This document shows, piece after piece, positions 49,208 to 57,163 of a DNA stretch of 64,000 nt (positions are counted from its first letter, which is position 1; each line of letters opens with the position of its first letter). The notes under the pieces are model-generated. The model was not told where the DNA came from, ran no database searches, and worked only from the letters and a program-made list of their open reading frames with translations. Position numbers and translations under genes: made by a program. This DNA is from Aquabacterium humicola (GTDB lineage: Bacteria; Pseudomonadota; Gammaproteobacteria; Burkholderiales; Burkholderiaceae_C), in NCBI RefSeq assembly GCF_030167915.1, contig NZ_JARGNB010000001.1, positions 1,860,001-1,924,000 of the forward strand, in the 5' to 3' direction.

Positions 49208-51181
49208 GTGGCCACGGCCGGTTCTCCCGAGCCGGCCCTGCCGGCCGACCCCGCCGCCGCGGCGGCGACCAGCGCGCCAGCCATGACGCCGGGGGGCTCG
49301 CCCGCCATCGCGCCCGCCATCGCGCCCGTTAACGCGCCCGTTGACGCGCCCGCCGACGCCCCCGCGCCGCCGCTGGTCTTCATCGCCGTCGAGGCCGACC
49401 AGCCGGTGGCCGACGCGGCGGCCGCCACCGAACGCCGGATCGCCGAGCGCCGGCAGATCGACGAGCGCCTGCGCGACGCGGCGCTGCGCGCGGCGCTCGC
49501 GGCGCTGCCGACCTGGGGCCTGTGCCTGGCCGCCAGCACGCCACCGATCGTGCTGGCGCTGTGGTGGCGCTCGCCGGCGCTCGCGCTGGCCGCCGGTACG
49601 CTGCTGCTGGGCATCGCGACCCTGCTGTGGTGGCTGCCGCGGCAGACGCGCCACCGCGTCGCGAAACCCGGCGAACCGAGTCCCACCGGCCACCGCATCG
49701 CCGCGCTGGTGAGCAGCGCGGGCCTCGCCGTCGGCGCCCTGCCCTGGCTCGGCGCCGCACTCGGCGGCCTCGGCGAGGCCGGTTTCGGCCTGCTGACGCT
49801 CGCGAGCACCGTCTTCGCCTTCGCCGGCGCCGCCAGCCTGTCGCCGCTGCCGCGCATCTCGCAGGCCCTGGCGCTGCTGCCGCTGTCGCCGGCGCTGGCG
49901 GCGGCGACGCAGCTCACCGGCCCGGCGCGCATCGCACCGCTGTTCGGCGGCGTCGCGGCCTGCCTGGTGGCCGCGGCCGTGCTGCGGCTGCGCCAGCGCA
50001 ACTGGCGCCAGAACACGCGCGCGCTGATCGAGCAGGGCGCGCGGCTGCGCGGGCTCGAGGGCGAACGCGACGCCGCGTGGGCGGCCGACCAGGACAAGAG
50101 CCGCTTCCTGGCCATCGCCAGCCACGACCTGCGCCAGCCGGTGCATGCGCTGGGCCTGTTCGCCGCCACCCTGCACAAGCGCCTGCAGCACAGCCCCGAC
50201 GAACCGCTGGCGCGCAACCTGATGCGCTCGATCGACGGGCTGGAGCGCTCGTTCAATGCGATGCTCGACATCTCGCGGCTCGACGCCGGCGTGATGAGCC
50301 CGCGGCTGCAGACCTTCCCGCTGCGCGACATGTTCCGCCGCCTGCACATGCACTACGCCGGCCAGGCCGAGCTGGCCGGGCTGGGGCTGCGCTTCTCGCC
50401 GGGCGGCAAGTCGGTGACCAGCGACCCGCAGCTGCTCGAGCGCATCGTCGGCAACCTGATCCAGAACGCGATCAAGTACAGCGAGCACGGCGGCATCGTT
50501 GTCGTCGCGCGCTCGACCAGCCGCTTCGTCAACGTCGAGATCTGGGACACCGGGGTCGGCATCGCCCCCGAACTGCTGCCGCGCATCTTCGAGGAGTTCT
50601 ACCAGGTGGGTCGCGGCGAGCGCGACCGCACGCATGGCCTGGGCATGGGGCTGTCGATCGTCAAGCGCCTGGCGCAGCTGCTGAACCATCGGCTGGTGGT
50701 CGCGTCGCGCCCCGGCAAGGGCACGATGTTCCGCATCGGCATCCCGATCGGCCAGCTGCCAGGCATCCAGGAGGACATCGCGCCGGCCGATACGCTGCCG
50801 ATGGTCGCCTCGGCCCCGCAGATGGTGCTGGTGATCGACGACGAGGAACCCATCCGCGAAGGCCTGCGCCTGCTGCTCGAGGAGTGGGGCTATCAGGCCA
50901 TGACAGCGGCCGATGCGCAGCAGGCCGAGCACGCGACGCAGGCGCTCGAGGGCCACGTCGACCTCGTGCTGTCCGACCTGCACCTGGGCGACGGCCCCGA
51001 CGGGCTGGAGGCCATCGCCGCGGTCCGCAGGCTGTGCGGCCAGGAGGTGCCGGCGATCCTCGTCACCGGCGACACCGCGCACGACGAGATCCAGCGCATC
51101 ACGACCAGCGGGCATCCGGTGCTGTTCAAGCCGGTGCAGCCGCGGCGGCTGTTCGAGGCCTTGCGAAGCACCTTGAACTGA
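49208..51181 (+). CDS. Membrane hybrid histidine kinase with receiver domain
   Basis: 657 residues from GTG 49208. A low-complexity A/P-rich cytoplasmic start (residues 1-60), about five or six membrane helices (100-265), dimerisation helix with SRFLAIASHDLRQPVHALGLF, ATPase domain (NLIQNAIKY, DTGVGI, GLGMGLSIV) and a receiver (LVIDDEEPIREGLRLLL; Asp in LVLSDLHLGDGPDG). The arrangement resembles NahK/ErcS-like kinases that pass phosphate to a LuxR-type regulator. The partner is the gene one base upstream. Sensed signal unknown. Confidence 0.9.
   Translation: MATAGSPEPALPADPAAAAATSAPAMTPGGSPAIAPAIAPVNAPVDAPADAPAPPLVFIAVEADQPVADAAAATERRIAERRQIDERLRDAALRAALAALPTWGLCLAASTPPIVLALWWRSPALALAAGTLLLGIATLLWWLPRQTRHRVAKPGEPSPTGHRIAALVSSAGLAVGALPWLGAALGGLGEAGFGLLTLASTVFAFAGAASLSPLPRISQALALLPLSPALAAATQLTGPARIAPLFGGVAACLVAAAVLRLRQRNWRQNTRALIEQGARLRGLEGERDAAWAADQDKSRFLAIASHDLRQPVHALGLFAATLHKRLQHSPDEPLARNLMRSIDGLERSFNAMLDISRLDAGVMSPRLQTFPLRDMFRRLHMHYAGQAELAGLGLRFSPGGKSVTSDPQLLERIVGNLIQNAIKYSEHGGIVVVARSTSRFVNVEIWDTGVGIAPELLPRIFEEFYQVGRGERDRTHGLGMGLSIVKRLAQLLNHRLVVASRPGKGTMFRIGIPIGQLPGIQEDIAPADTLPMVASAPQMVLVIDDEEPIREGLRLLLEEWGYQAMTAADAQQAEHATQALEGHVDLVLSDLHLGDGPDGLEAIAAVRRLCGQEVPAILVTGDTAHDEIQRITTSGHPVLFKPVQPRRLFEALRSTLN
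49297..49356 (+). repeat. Five imperfect 12-base tandem units inside the kinase gene
   Basis: Units of the form CGCGCCCGxxxx (first unit CTCGCCCGCCAT) run in frame, coding AP-rich quartets (SPAI, APAI, APVN, APVD, APAD). They make a flexible N-terminal linker before the first membrane helix. Copy number could vary between strains. Confidence 0.75.
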
Positions 51182-51428
51182 GGCGGCGCCTGGCGCTGAC
51201 GCGCACCCTCGCCGAGGCTGCGCTGCCGAAACCAGGGCAGCTACGCGGCGCCGGCGGGCGCGGGTGCAGTGCCGACCGAGAAAAGCTTCTCGCTTCGTGG
51301 GGGGCCTCCGCCACCCCGGCCGGGGCAGATGACTTTCGACCACTGTGCGCGGGGGGCGGGCCTCCTAGAGTCGCTCCCAATGCAAACGGGACCGGCTGTC
51401 ACAGGCTGGTCGAACCCCCCAGGACACC

Positions 51429-52448
51429 ATGCTCGACATCGAGTCGCTCGCCAGCCCGATCGCGGAAGACGCCCCCAGCGGGGCCGACCTGGAGTACGAC
51501 CCGGTTTTCCTGCAGCTGGAACTGGCCGGCGCGGGCAAGCCCGAGCAGCAGTACGGCGACCACATCGTCGCGGCCGAGGGCCCCGACTGGCGCACCGTGC
51601 AGGAGCATGCGAAGGATCTCGCCGCCCGCACCCGCGACCTGCGCGTGGCCGTGTGGCTGGCGCGCAGCGAAGCCCGCCTGAACGGCCTGCAGGGCGCGAT
51701 GCAGGGCCTGCAGCTGGTGCAGCGGCTGCTCAGCGAGCAGTGGACCACCGTGCACCCGCAGCTCGACGCCAGCGACCACGACGATCCCACCATGCGCATG
51801 AACGCGCTGGCGCCGATGGTCGCGATCGACGCGCTGATTGCCGACCTGCGCGCCGCCCCGCTGGCCGGCGACCGCGGCGGCATCACGCTGCGCGACCTCG
51901 AGCTCGGCCTCGGCAAGGACGAGCCGCGCGACGGCGAGTCGGTGCCCAGCGAAAGCGGCGTGCGCCAAGCGCTGTCCGCTGCGCTGCAGCACCAGCCCGC
52001 GCTCGGCGAGGCCATCACCGCCGGCACCCGGGCGATGCGCGAGGCGGCCAAGCTGCTCGACGACAAGGTCGGCACCGCGGCGCCGGAGTTCCGCCCGCTG
52101 CAGAAGCTGCTGCAGATGCTGGACGAGGCCACGAACGCGGCGCAGGGCGTCGCCTCGGAGGCGGCCGCCGACGACGACGCCACCGCCGCGGCGGGCAGCG
52201 TCGGCGTCGCAGGCGCGCCGCGCAGCATCTCGGCGCCCGGCACCATCTCCAGCCGCGAGGACGCCGCCCGCATGCTCGAGCGCGTCTGCGACTGGTTCGA
52301 CCGCCACGAACCGAGTCACCCTGCTCCCCTGCTGATCCGACGCGCGCAGCGCTTGATGAGCAAGAGTTTCATCGAGATCATCCGTGATCTCGCGCCCGAC
52401 GGCCTGAGCCAGATCGAACGCCTGGCCGGTTCCGAGAACGAGAACTAG
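51429..52448 (+). CDS. tssA: Type VI secretion system baseplate/sheath-priming protein TssA
   Basis: 339 residues with the N-terminal ImpA-N domain (LASPIAEDAPSGADLEYDPVF, the hallmark) and a C-terminal stretch (PAPLLIRRAQRLMSKSFIEIIRDLAPDGLSQI) typical of the short class of TssA. TssA starts and guides sheath growth at the baseplate. CCAGGACACC precedes the ATG. It opens the T6SS gene run, 247 bases after the kinase gene. That gap holds a hairpin CGAGAA-AAGC-TTCTCG (51277-51292) but no promoter I can call. Confidence 0.93.
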   Translation: MLDIESLASPIAEDAPSGADLEYDPVFLQLELAGAGKPEQQYGDHIVAAEGPDWRTVQEHAKDLAARTRDLRVAVWLARSEARLNGLQGAMQGLQLVQRLLSEQWTTVHPQLDASDHDDPTMRMNALAPMVAIDALIADLRAAPLAGDRGGITLRDLELGLGKDEPRDGESVPSESGVRQALSAALQHQPALGEAITAGTRAMREAAKLLDDKVGTAAPEFRPLQKLLQMLDEATNAAQGVASEAAADDDATAAAGSVGVAGAPRSISAPGTISSREDAARMLERVCDWFDRHEPSHPAPLLIRRAQRLMSKSFIEIIRDLAPDGLSQIERLAGSENEN

Positions 52449-52486
52449 ACCCTTTCATCCACCGCACGCACTGACAGGAGCACGTC

Positions 52487-53005
52487 ATGGCCACCAGCAG
52501 TCAAAAGTTCATCGCCCGCAATCGCGCACCGCGGGTCCAGATCGAATACGACGTCGAGCTCTACGGCGCCGAGAAGAAGGTCCAGCTGCCCTTCGTGATG
52601 GGCGTGCTGTCGGACCTCTCGGGCAAGCCCACCGAGGCGCTGCCGCCGGTGGCAGAGCGCAAGTTCCTCGAGATCGACGTCGACAACTTCGACTCGCGCA
52701 TGAAGTCGATGAAGCCGCGCGTCGCGTTCCAGGTGCCCAATACGCTGACCGGCGAGGGCAACATCGCCGTCGACATCACCTTCGAGAGCATGGACGACTT
52801 CTCGCCGGCCGCCGTGGCCGCGAAGGTCGACGGCCTGAAGCAGATGCTCGAGGCGCGCCAGCAGCTGGCCAACCTCATCACCTACATGGACGGCAAGACC
52901 GGCGCCGAGGAACTGATCGCCAAGGTGATCAAGGACGAAGCCCTGTTGAAGTCGCTGGCCGCCGCGAAGGCCGCCGCTCCGGAAGCCGACAAGCCGGCCG
53001 AATAA
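52487..53005 (+). CDS. tssB: T6SS contractile sheath small subunit TssB
   Basis: 172 residues. The family pattern is clear: FIARNRAPRVQIEYDVE, LPFVMGVLSDLSG, RKFLEIDVDNFDSRMKSMKPR and a C-terminal helix ending in an Ala/Lys-rich tail. TssB joins TssC to form the contractile tail sheath in the cytoplasm. A GACAGGAG ribosome site is 7 bases before the ATG. 38 bases follow tssA, 46 precede tssC. Confidence 0.97.
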   Translation: MATSSQKFIARNRAPRVQIEYDVELYGAEKKVQLPFVMGVLSDLSGKPTEALPPVAERKFLEIDVDNFDSRMKSMKPRVAFQVPNTLTGEGNIAVDITFESMDDFSPAAVAAKVDGLKQMLEARQQLANLITYMDGKTGAEELIAKVIKDEALLKSLAAAKAAAPEADKPAE

Positions 53006-53051
53006 GCCCGCCCACGTCGACGCACCTCAATCCATCCGGAGCACATTCACC

Positions 53052-54551
53052 ATGGCTGACGCATCCACCCAATCCGGCGCCTCCGCCCTGCAGGGCCTGA
53101 CCTTCGAAGGCGGCGAGTTCGCCTCGCTGCTGAACAAGGAATTCAAGCCGAAGAGCGAAGAGGCCAAGTCCGCGGTCGAATCCGCGGTGCTGACGCTGGC
53201 GCAGCAGGCGCTGTCGCAGACCAAGGTCATCGGCAGCGACGTGCTGGTCTCGATCGAGGCCATGATCGCCGAGATCGACAAGAAGCTCTCCGAGCAGGTC
53301 AACGCGATCCTGCACCACGAGGACTTCCAGAAGCTCGAGAGCGCCTGGCGCGGCCTTCACTACCTCGTCAACAACACCGAGACCGACGAGATGCTGAAGA
53401 TCCGCGTGATGAACATCTCGAAGAACGACGTGGCCAAGACGCTCAAGCGCTTCAAGGGCACGGCGTGGGACCAGAGCCCGCTGTTCAAGAAGGTCTACGA
53501 AGAGGAGTACGGCCAGTTCGGCGGCGAGCCCTTCGGCTGCCTGGTCGGCGACTACTACTTCGACCAGAGCCCGCCCGACGTCGAGATGCTCGGCGAGATG
53601 AGCAAGGTCTGCGCCGCCGCGCACGCGCCCTTCATCGCCGCGGCCAGCCCGACGCTGATGCAGATGAATTCGTGGCAGGAACTGGCCAACCCGCGCGACC
53701 TGACGAAGATCTTCTCGACGCCCGAGTACGCCGGCTGGCGCTCGCTGCGCGAATCCGACGACTCGCGCTACCTCGGCCTGGCGATGCCGCGCTTCCTGTC
53801 GCGCCTGCCGTACGGCGCCAAGACCAACCCGGTCGAAGCCTTCAACTTCGAGGAAGAGACCGGCGGCGGCGACCACAGCCGCTACACCTGGACCAACGCG
53901 GCCTACGCGATGGCCGTGAACATCAACCGCTCGTACAAGCTCTACGGCTGGGGCACCTGCATCCGCGGCATCGAGTCCGGCGGCGCGGTCGAGGGTCTGC
54001 CGACGCACACCTTCCCGACCGACGACGGCGGCGTCGACATGAAGTGCCCGACCGAGATCGCCATCAGCGACCGCCGCGAGGCGGAGCTCGCGAAGAACGG
54101 CTTCATGCCGCTGGTGCACCGCAAGAACAGCGACTTCGCGGCCTTCATCGGCGCGCAATCGCTGCAGAAGCCGCAGGAGTACGACGATCCCGACGCCACC
54201 GCCAACGCGAACCTCTCCGCGCGGCTGCCGTACCTGTTCGCCTGCTGCCGCTTCGCGCACTACCTGAAGTGCATCGTGCGCGACAAGGTCGGCTCGTTCA
54301 AGGAACGCTCCGACATGGAGAAGTGGCTCAACCAATGGATCATGAATTACGTCGACGGCGACCCGGCGAATTCGTCCCAGACCACCAAGGCCCAGAAGCC
54401 GCTGGCTGCCGCCGAGGTTCTCGTCGAGGAGATCCCCGGCAACCCCGGCTACTACAGCTCGAAGTTCTTCCTCCGGCCGCACTACCAGCTCGAAGGGCTG
54501 ACGGTGTCGCTGCGTCTCGTATCCAAGCTGCCGTCGCAGAAGCAGCAATAA
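53052..54551 (+). CDS. tssC: T6SS contractile sheath large subunit TssC
   Basis: 499 residues. Typical TssC stretches: HHEDFQKLESAWRGLHYLVNN, FEEETGGGDHSRYTWTNAAYA, NRSYKLYGWGTCIRGIESGG, and a C-terminus with GYYSSKFFLRPHYQLEGLTVSLRLVSKLP. The length matches the family. It forms the sheath with TssB and is taken apart by TssH after contraction. Confidence 0.97.
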   Translation: MADASTQSGASALQGLTFEGGEFASLLNKEFKPKSEEAKSAVESAVLTLAQQALSQTKVIGSDVLVSIEAMIAEIDKKLSEQVNAILHHEDFQKLESAWRGLHYLVNNTETDEMLKIRVMNISKNDVAKTLKRFKGTAWDQSPLFKKVYEEEYGQFGGEPFGCLVGDYYFDQSPPDVEMLGEMSKVCAAAHAPFIAAASPTLMQMNSWQELANPRDLTKIFSTPEYAGWRSLRESDDSRYLGLAMPRFLSRLPYGAKTNPVEAFNFEEETGGGDHSRYTWTNAAYAMAVNINRSYKLYGWGTCIRGIESGGAVEGLPTHTFPTDDGGVDMKCPTEIAISDRREAELAKNGFMPLVHRKNSDFAAFIGAQSLQKPQEYDDPDATANANLSARLPYLFACCRFAHYLKCIVRDKVGSFKERSDMEKWLNQWIMNYVDGDPANSSQTTKAQKPLAAAEVLVEEIPGNPGYYSSKFFLRPHYQLEGLTVSLRLVSKLPSQKQQ

Positions 54552-54629
54552 CCACTGTTCGTTAACGCGTCCGCTTCCAGCAATTCACCACCCCACCTCA
54601 CTCACTCACTCACATTCAGGAAACTCATC

Positions 54630-55106
54630 ATGACCATCGATTGCCATATCAAGTTCGACGGCGTTGAAGGCGAAGCCACCCACAAGGACCACAAGAACGA
54701 GATCGAAGTGCTCTCGTGGAGCTGGGGCGTCTCGAACGCCAGCGGCTTCGCCGGCGGCGGCTCGGCCCAGGGCAAGGGCACCGCCAGCGACTTCAACTTC
54801 ATGCACAAGTACGACAAGGCCTCCCCGGTGCTGGCGAAGAACTGCGCCTCGGGCAAGCACTTCAAGGAAGTCGTCATGACCGCGCGCAAGTCCGGCGAAG
54901 GCCAGAAGGACTTCTTCAAGGTCACGATGAAGGAAGTCTTCATCACCAGCGTGCAGCCCGCCGGCTCCAGCGGCGGCGAGATCGTCGAGTCGGTCTCGAT
55001 GACCGCCAAGGACATCGAGTACTCGTACAAGCCGCAAGACGACAAGGGCGGCCTGGGCGGCGAAGTCAAGTTCGGCTGGAACATCGCCACCACCGAGACG
55101 CGCTGA
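54630..55106 (+). CDS. hcp: T6SS tube protein Hcp (TssD)
   Basis: 158 residues. Hcp pattern: IDCHIKFDGVEGEATHKDHK, IEVLSWSWGVSNASGF, GTASDFNFMHKYDKASPVLAKNC, VTMKEVFITSVQPAGSSG and a final GGEVKFGWNIATTETR. It forms the secreted hexameric tube. AGGAAACTC lies before the ATG. It is the canonical Hcp of the cluster; a second paralogue follows 63 bases downstream. Confidence 0.96.
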   Translation: MTIDCHIKFDGVEGEATHKDHKNEIEVLSWSWGVSNASGFAGGGSAQGKGTASDFNFMHKYDKASPVLAKNCASGKHFKEVVMTARKSGEGQKDFFKVTMKEVFITSVQPAGSSGGEIVESVSMTAKDIEYSYKPQDDKGGLGGEVKFGWNIATTETR

Positions 55107-55169
55107 TGCCCACTGGCGGCCCCGCCCCGGCGGGGCCGTCTGCCGGTTCGCCACCGCAGGAGTGCCTTC

Positions 55170-55697
55170 ATGGCCGTGATGCTCAATGAACTCAACGTCC
55201 CGGTGCGCGGTCAATCCGGCAGCGACGTCTTCCTGCGCGTGCAGACCAAGCGCGCCGGCAAGATCAAGGGCGAATCGACCTCGCTCGGCCACGAGGAAGA
55301 CATCATCGTCGAACGCTGGCAGTGGGGCCTGACGGCCAGCTCGGCGATCGGCAATACCCAGGCCACCTCGCGCCGCTCGTATTCCGCGCTGACGGTGCAC
55401 AAGCGCATCGACTCGGCCACCACCGCGCTGATGTCGGCGCTGGCGACCAACGACGAGGTCAAGGAAGCCAAGCTGACGATGCGCAAGGCCGGCGGCGAGC
55501 AGAACGACTACTTCGTGATCACGCTGAAGGGTGCCCGCATCAGCGGTGTCACGCACAGCACCGGCAGCGACGGCGAGACCGCCGAGATCGTGGCCATCGT
55601 CTTCACCAAGGTCGAAGTCGAATACAAGCCGCAGAAGTCCACCGGCATCAAGGGTGGCAGCATGACCTTCACCGACGAACTGGTGGAGTCCGCCTGA
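55170..55697 (+). CDS. Second Hcp-family protein
   Basis: 175 residues with the same fold pattern as Hcp (VFLRVQTKRAGKIKGES, DIIVERWQWGLTAS, YSALTVHKRIDSATTALMSAL, YFVITLKGARISGVT) but with an N-terminal extension (MAVMLNELNVPVRGQSGSD) and little identity. It might build mixed tubes, act as a cargo adaptor or cap. The stop shares one base with the TagJ start (TGATG), so it is translationally coupled. Cluster position supports a T6SS role. Confidence 0.88.
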   Translation: MAVMLNELNVPVRGQSGSDVFLRVQTKRAGKIKGESTSLGHEEDIIVERWQWGLTASSAIGNTQATSRRSYSALTVHKRIDSATTALMSALATNDEVKEAKLTMRKAGGEQNDYFVITLKGARISGVTHSTGSDGETAEIVAIVFTKVEVEYKPQKSTGIKGGSMTFTDELVESA

Positions 55698-56566
55698 TGA
55701 CGCAAACCCCTCAGGAACTGCTCGCCGCCGGCGATCCGAAAGGCGCGCTCGCCGCGCTGCAGTCGCAGGTGCGCGGCAAGGCCGCCGACGCCAAGCTGCG
55801 CATCTTCCTGTTCCAGCTGCTGTCGGTGCTGGGCCAGTGGCAGCGTGCGATGGACCAGCTGCATGTCTGCGGCGAGCTCGATGCCGCCGCGCTGGCGATG
55901 GTCAACACCTACCGCCCCGGGCTGCAATGCGAAGCCGTGCGCGAGGCGGTGATGAGCGGCAAGACGCTGCCGCACGTGTTCGGTCCGCCGACCGCCTGGG
56001 TCGCGCTGCTCGCGCAGGCGCTGCAGGCCGATGCCACGGGCGAACATGCGCAGGCCGCGAAGCTGCGCGAATCGGCCTTCGAACAGGCCGAACCGACCGC
56101 CGGCGCGATGAACGGCGAAGCCTTCGACTGGATCGCCGACGCCGATTCGCGGCTTGGGCCGGTGCTCGAGATCGTCATCAACGGCCGCTACGGCTGGGTG
56201 CCGTTCGCGCACCTGCAGAAGATCGTCGTCGAGGCGCCGGCCGACCTGCGCGACCTGGTGTGGACGCCGGCGCAGATCACCTTCGCCAACGGCGGCGAAT
56301 CGGTGGCGCTGATCCCGACGCGTTACGCCGGCACCGCGACCGCCGATGCCGACGGCGCGCTGCTGATGTCGCGCAAGACCGAATGGCTCGAGCTGGCCGA
56401 GGGCCAGTACCGCGGCCTCGGCCAGCGCGTGATCGCCACCAGCAGCGCCGAGCTCGGACTGCTCGAGGTGCGCGAGCTGACGCTGCAGACCAGCGTGCCG
56501 GCCGAACCCGAAGCGCCCGCGGCGGCCGACGACGCGGCCGCCGGCCCCAGCGACGGCGGCGGCTGA
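55697..56566 (+). CDS. tagJ: T6SS accessory protein TagJ (ImpE)
   Basis: 289 residues. ImpE pattern: a helical N-terminus (LLAAGDPKGALAALQSQVRGKAADAKLRIFLFQLL), then FDWIADADSRLGPVLEIVINGRYGWVPF and DLVWTPAQITFANGGE. TagJ binds the TssB N-terminus and links the sheath to TssH. The C-terminus is an Ala/Pro-rich tail. It begins with the TGATG junction to the second Hcp gene and precedes tssE by 36 bases. Confidence 0.92.
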   Translation: MTQTPQELLAAGDPKGALAALQSQVRGKAADAKLRIFLFQLLSVLGQWQRAMDQLHVCGELDAAALAMVNTYRPGLQCEAVREAVMSGKTLPHVFGPPTAWVALLAQALQADATGEHAQAAKLRESAFEQAEPTAGAMNGEAFDWIADADSRLGPVLEIVINGRYGWVPFAHLQKIVVEAPADLRDLVWTPAQITFANGGESVALIPTRYAGTATADADGALLMSRKTEWLELAEGQYRGLGQRVIATSSAELGLLEVRELTLQTSVPAEPEAPAAADDAAAGPSDGGG

Positions 56567-56602
56567 CGCTCGCACGCCGCAGATCGACCGCACCGCCGAC
56601 CG

Positions 56603-57145
56603 ATGGCCACCAGCACCGAAATCCGCGACCGCCTGCAGCCCGCGCTGCTGGACCGCCTGACCGACGACGCCCCGCACGAACGCCAGGAATCCTCGGATCG
56701 CCGGGTGATGTCGAAGGCGGCGCTGCGCCAGGCGGTGCTGCGCGACCTGAGCTGGCTGTTCAACGCGACGCAACCCCTGCCGCCGTCGCAGCAGGAACAG
56801 CATCCGATGATCGCCGAGAGCGTGCTGAACTACGGGCTGCCGGCGCTGTCGGGCCAGCTCGTCAGCAAGGTCGACGTCAACCAGCTCGAACGCACGATCC
56901 GCCAGGCCATCCTGCGCTTCGAGCCGCGGCTGCTGCCCGAATCGCTGAAGGTGATCGCGCTCGAGGCCACGCACGTGCTCGACACCCACAACATGATCGA
57001 GTTCGAGATCCGCGGCCATCTGTGGGCGCAGCCGGTGCCGCTGGAGGTGCTGCTGCGCACCAAGCTCGACCTCGAGGCCGGCCAGGTCGAGGTGCGCGAC
57101 GCCACCAGCGCCGTGCCCTCGCGCGCCGCGGCCGCCGGTCGCTGA
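56603..57145 (+). CDS. tssE: T6SS baseplate protein TssE (gp25-like)
   Basis: 180 residues. The gp25/lysozyme-like baseplate pattern is present: LNYGLPALSGQLVS, LERTIRQAILRFEPRLLPESLKV and the C-terminal strand FEIRGHLWAQPVPLEVLLRTKLDLE ending in an Ala-rich tail. TssE joins tail sheath to baseplate. The N-terminus (EIRDRLQPALLDRLTDDAPH) is typical. It lies between tagJ and tssF. Confidence 0.95.
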   Translation: MATSTEIRDRLQPALLDRLTDDAPHERQESSDRRVMSKAALRQAVLRDLSWLFNATQPLPPSQQEQHPMIAESVLNYGLPALSGQLVSKVDVNQLERTIRQAILRFEPRLLPESLKVIALEATHVLDTHNMIEFEIRGHLWAQPVPLEVLLRTKLDLEAGQVEVRDATSAVPSRAAAAGR

Positions 57146-57163
57146 CGCGCAAAGGCAGCGGCC

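Noticed and set aside
51182-51428. Promoter for the T6SS genes
   Set aside because: A small hairpin is present, but neither a sigma-54 nor a clear sigma-70 pattern with correct spacing could be recognised.
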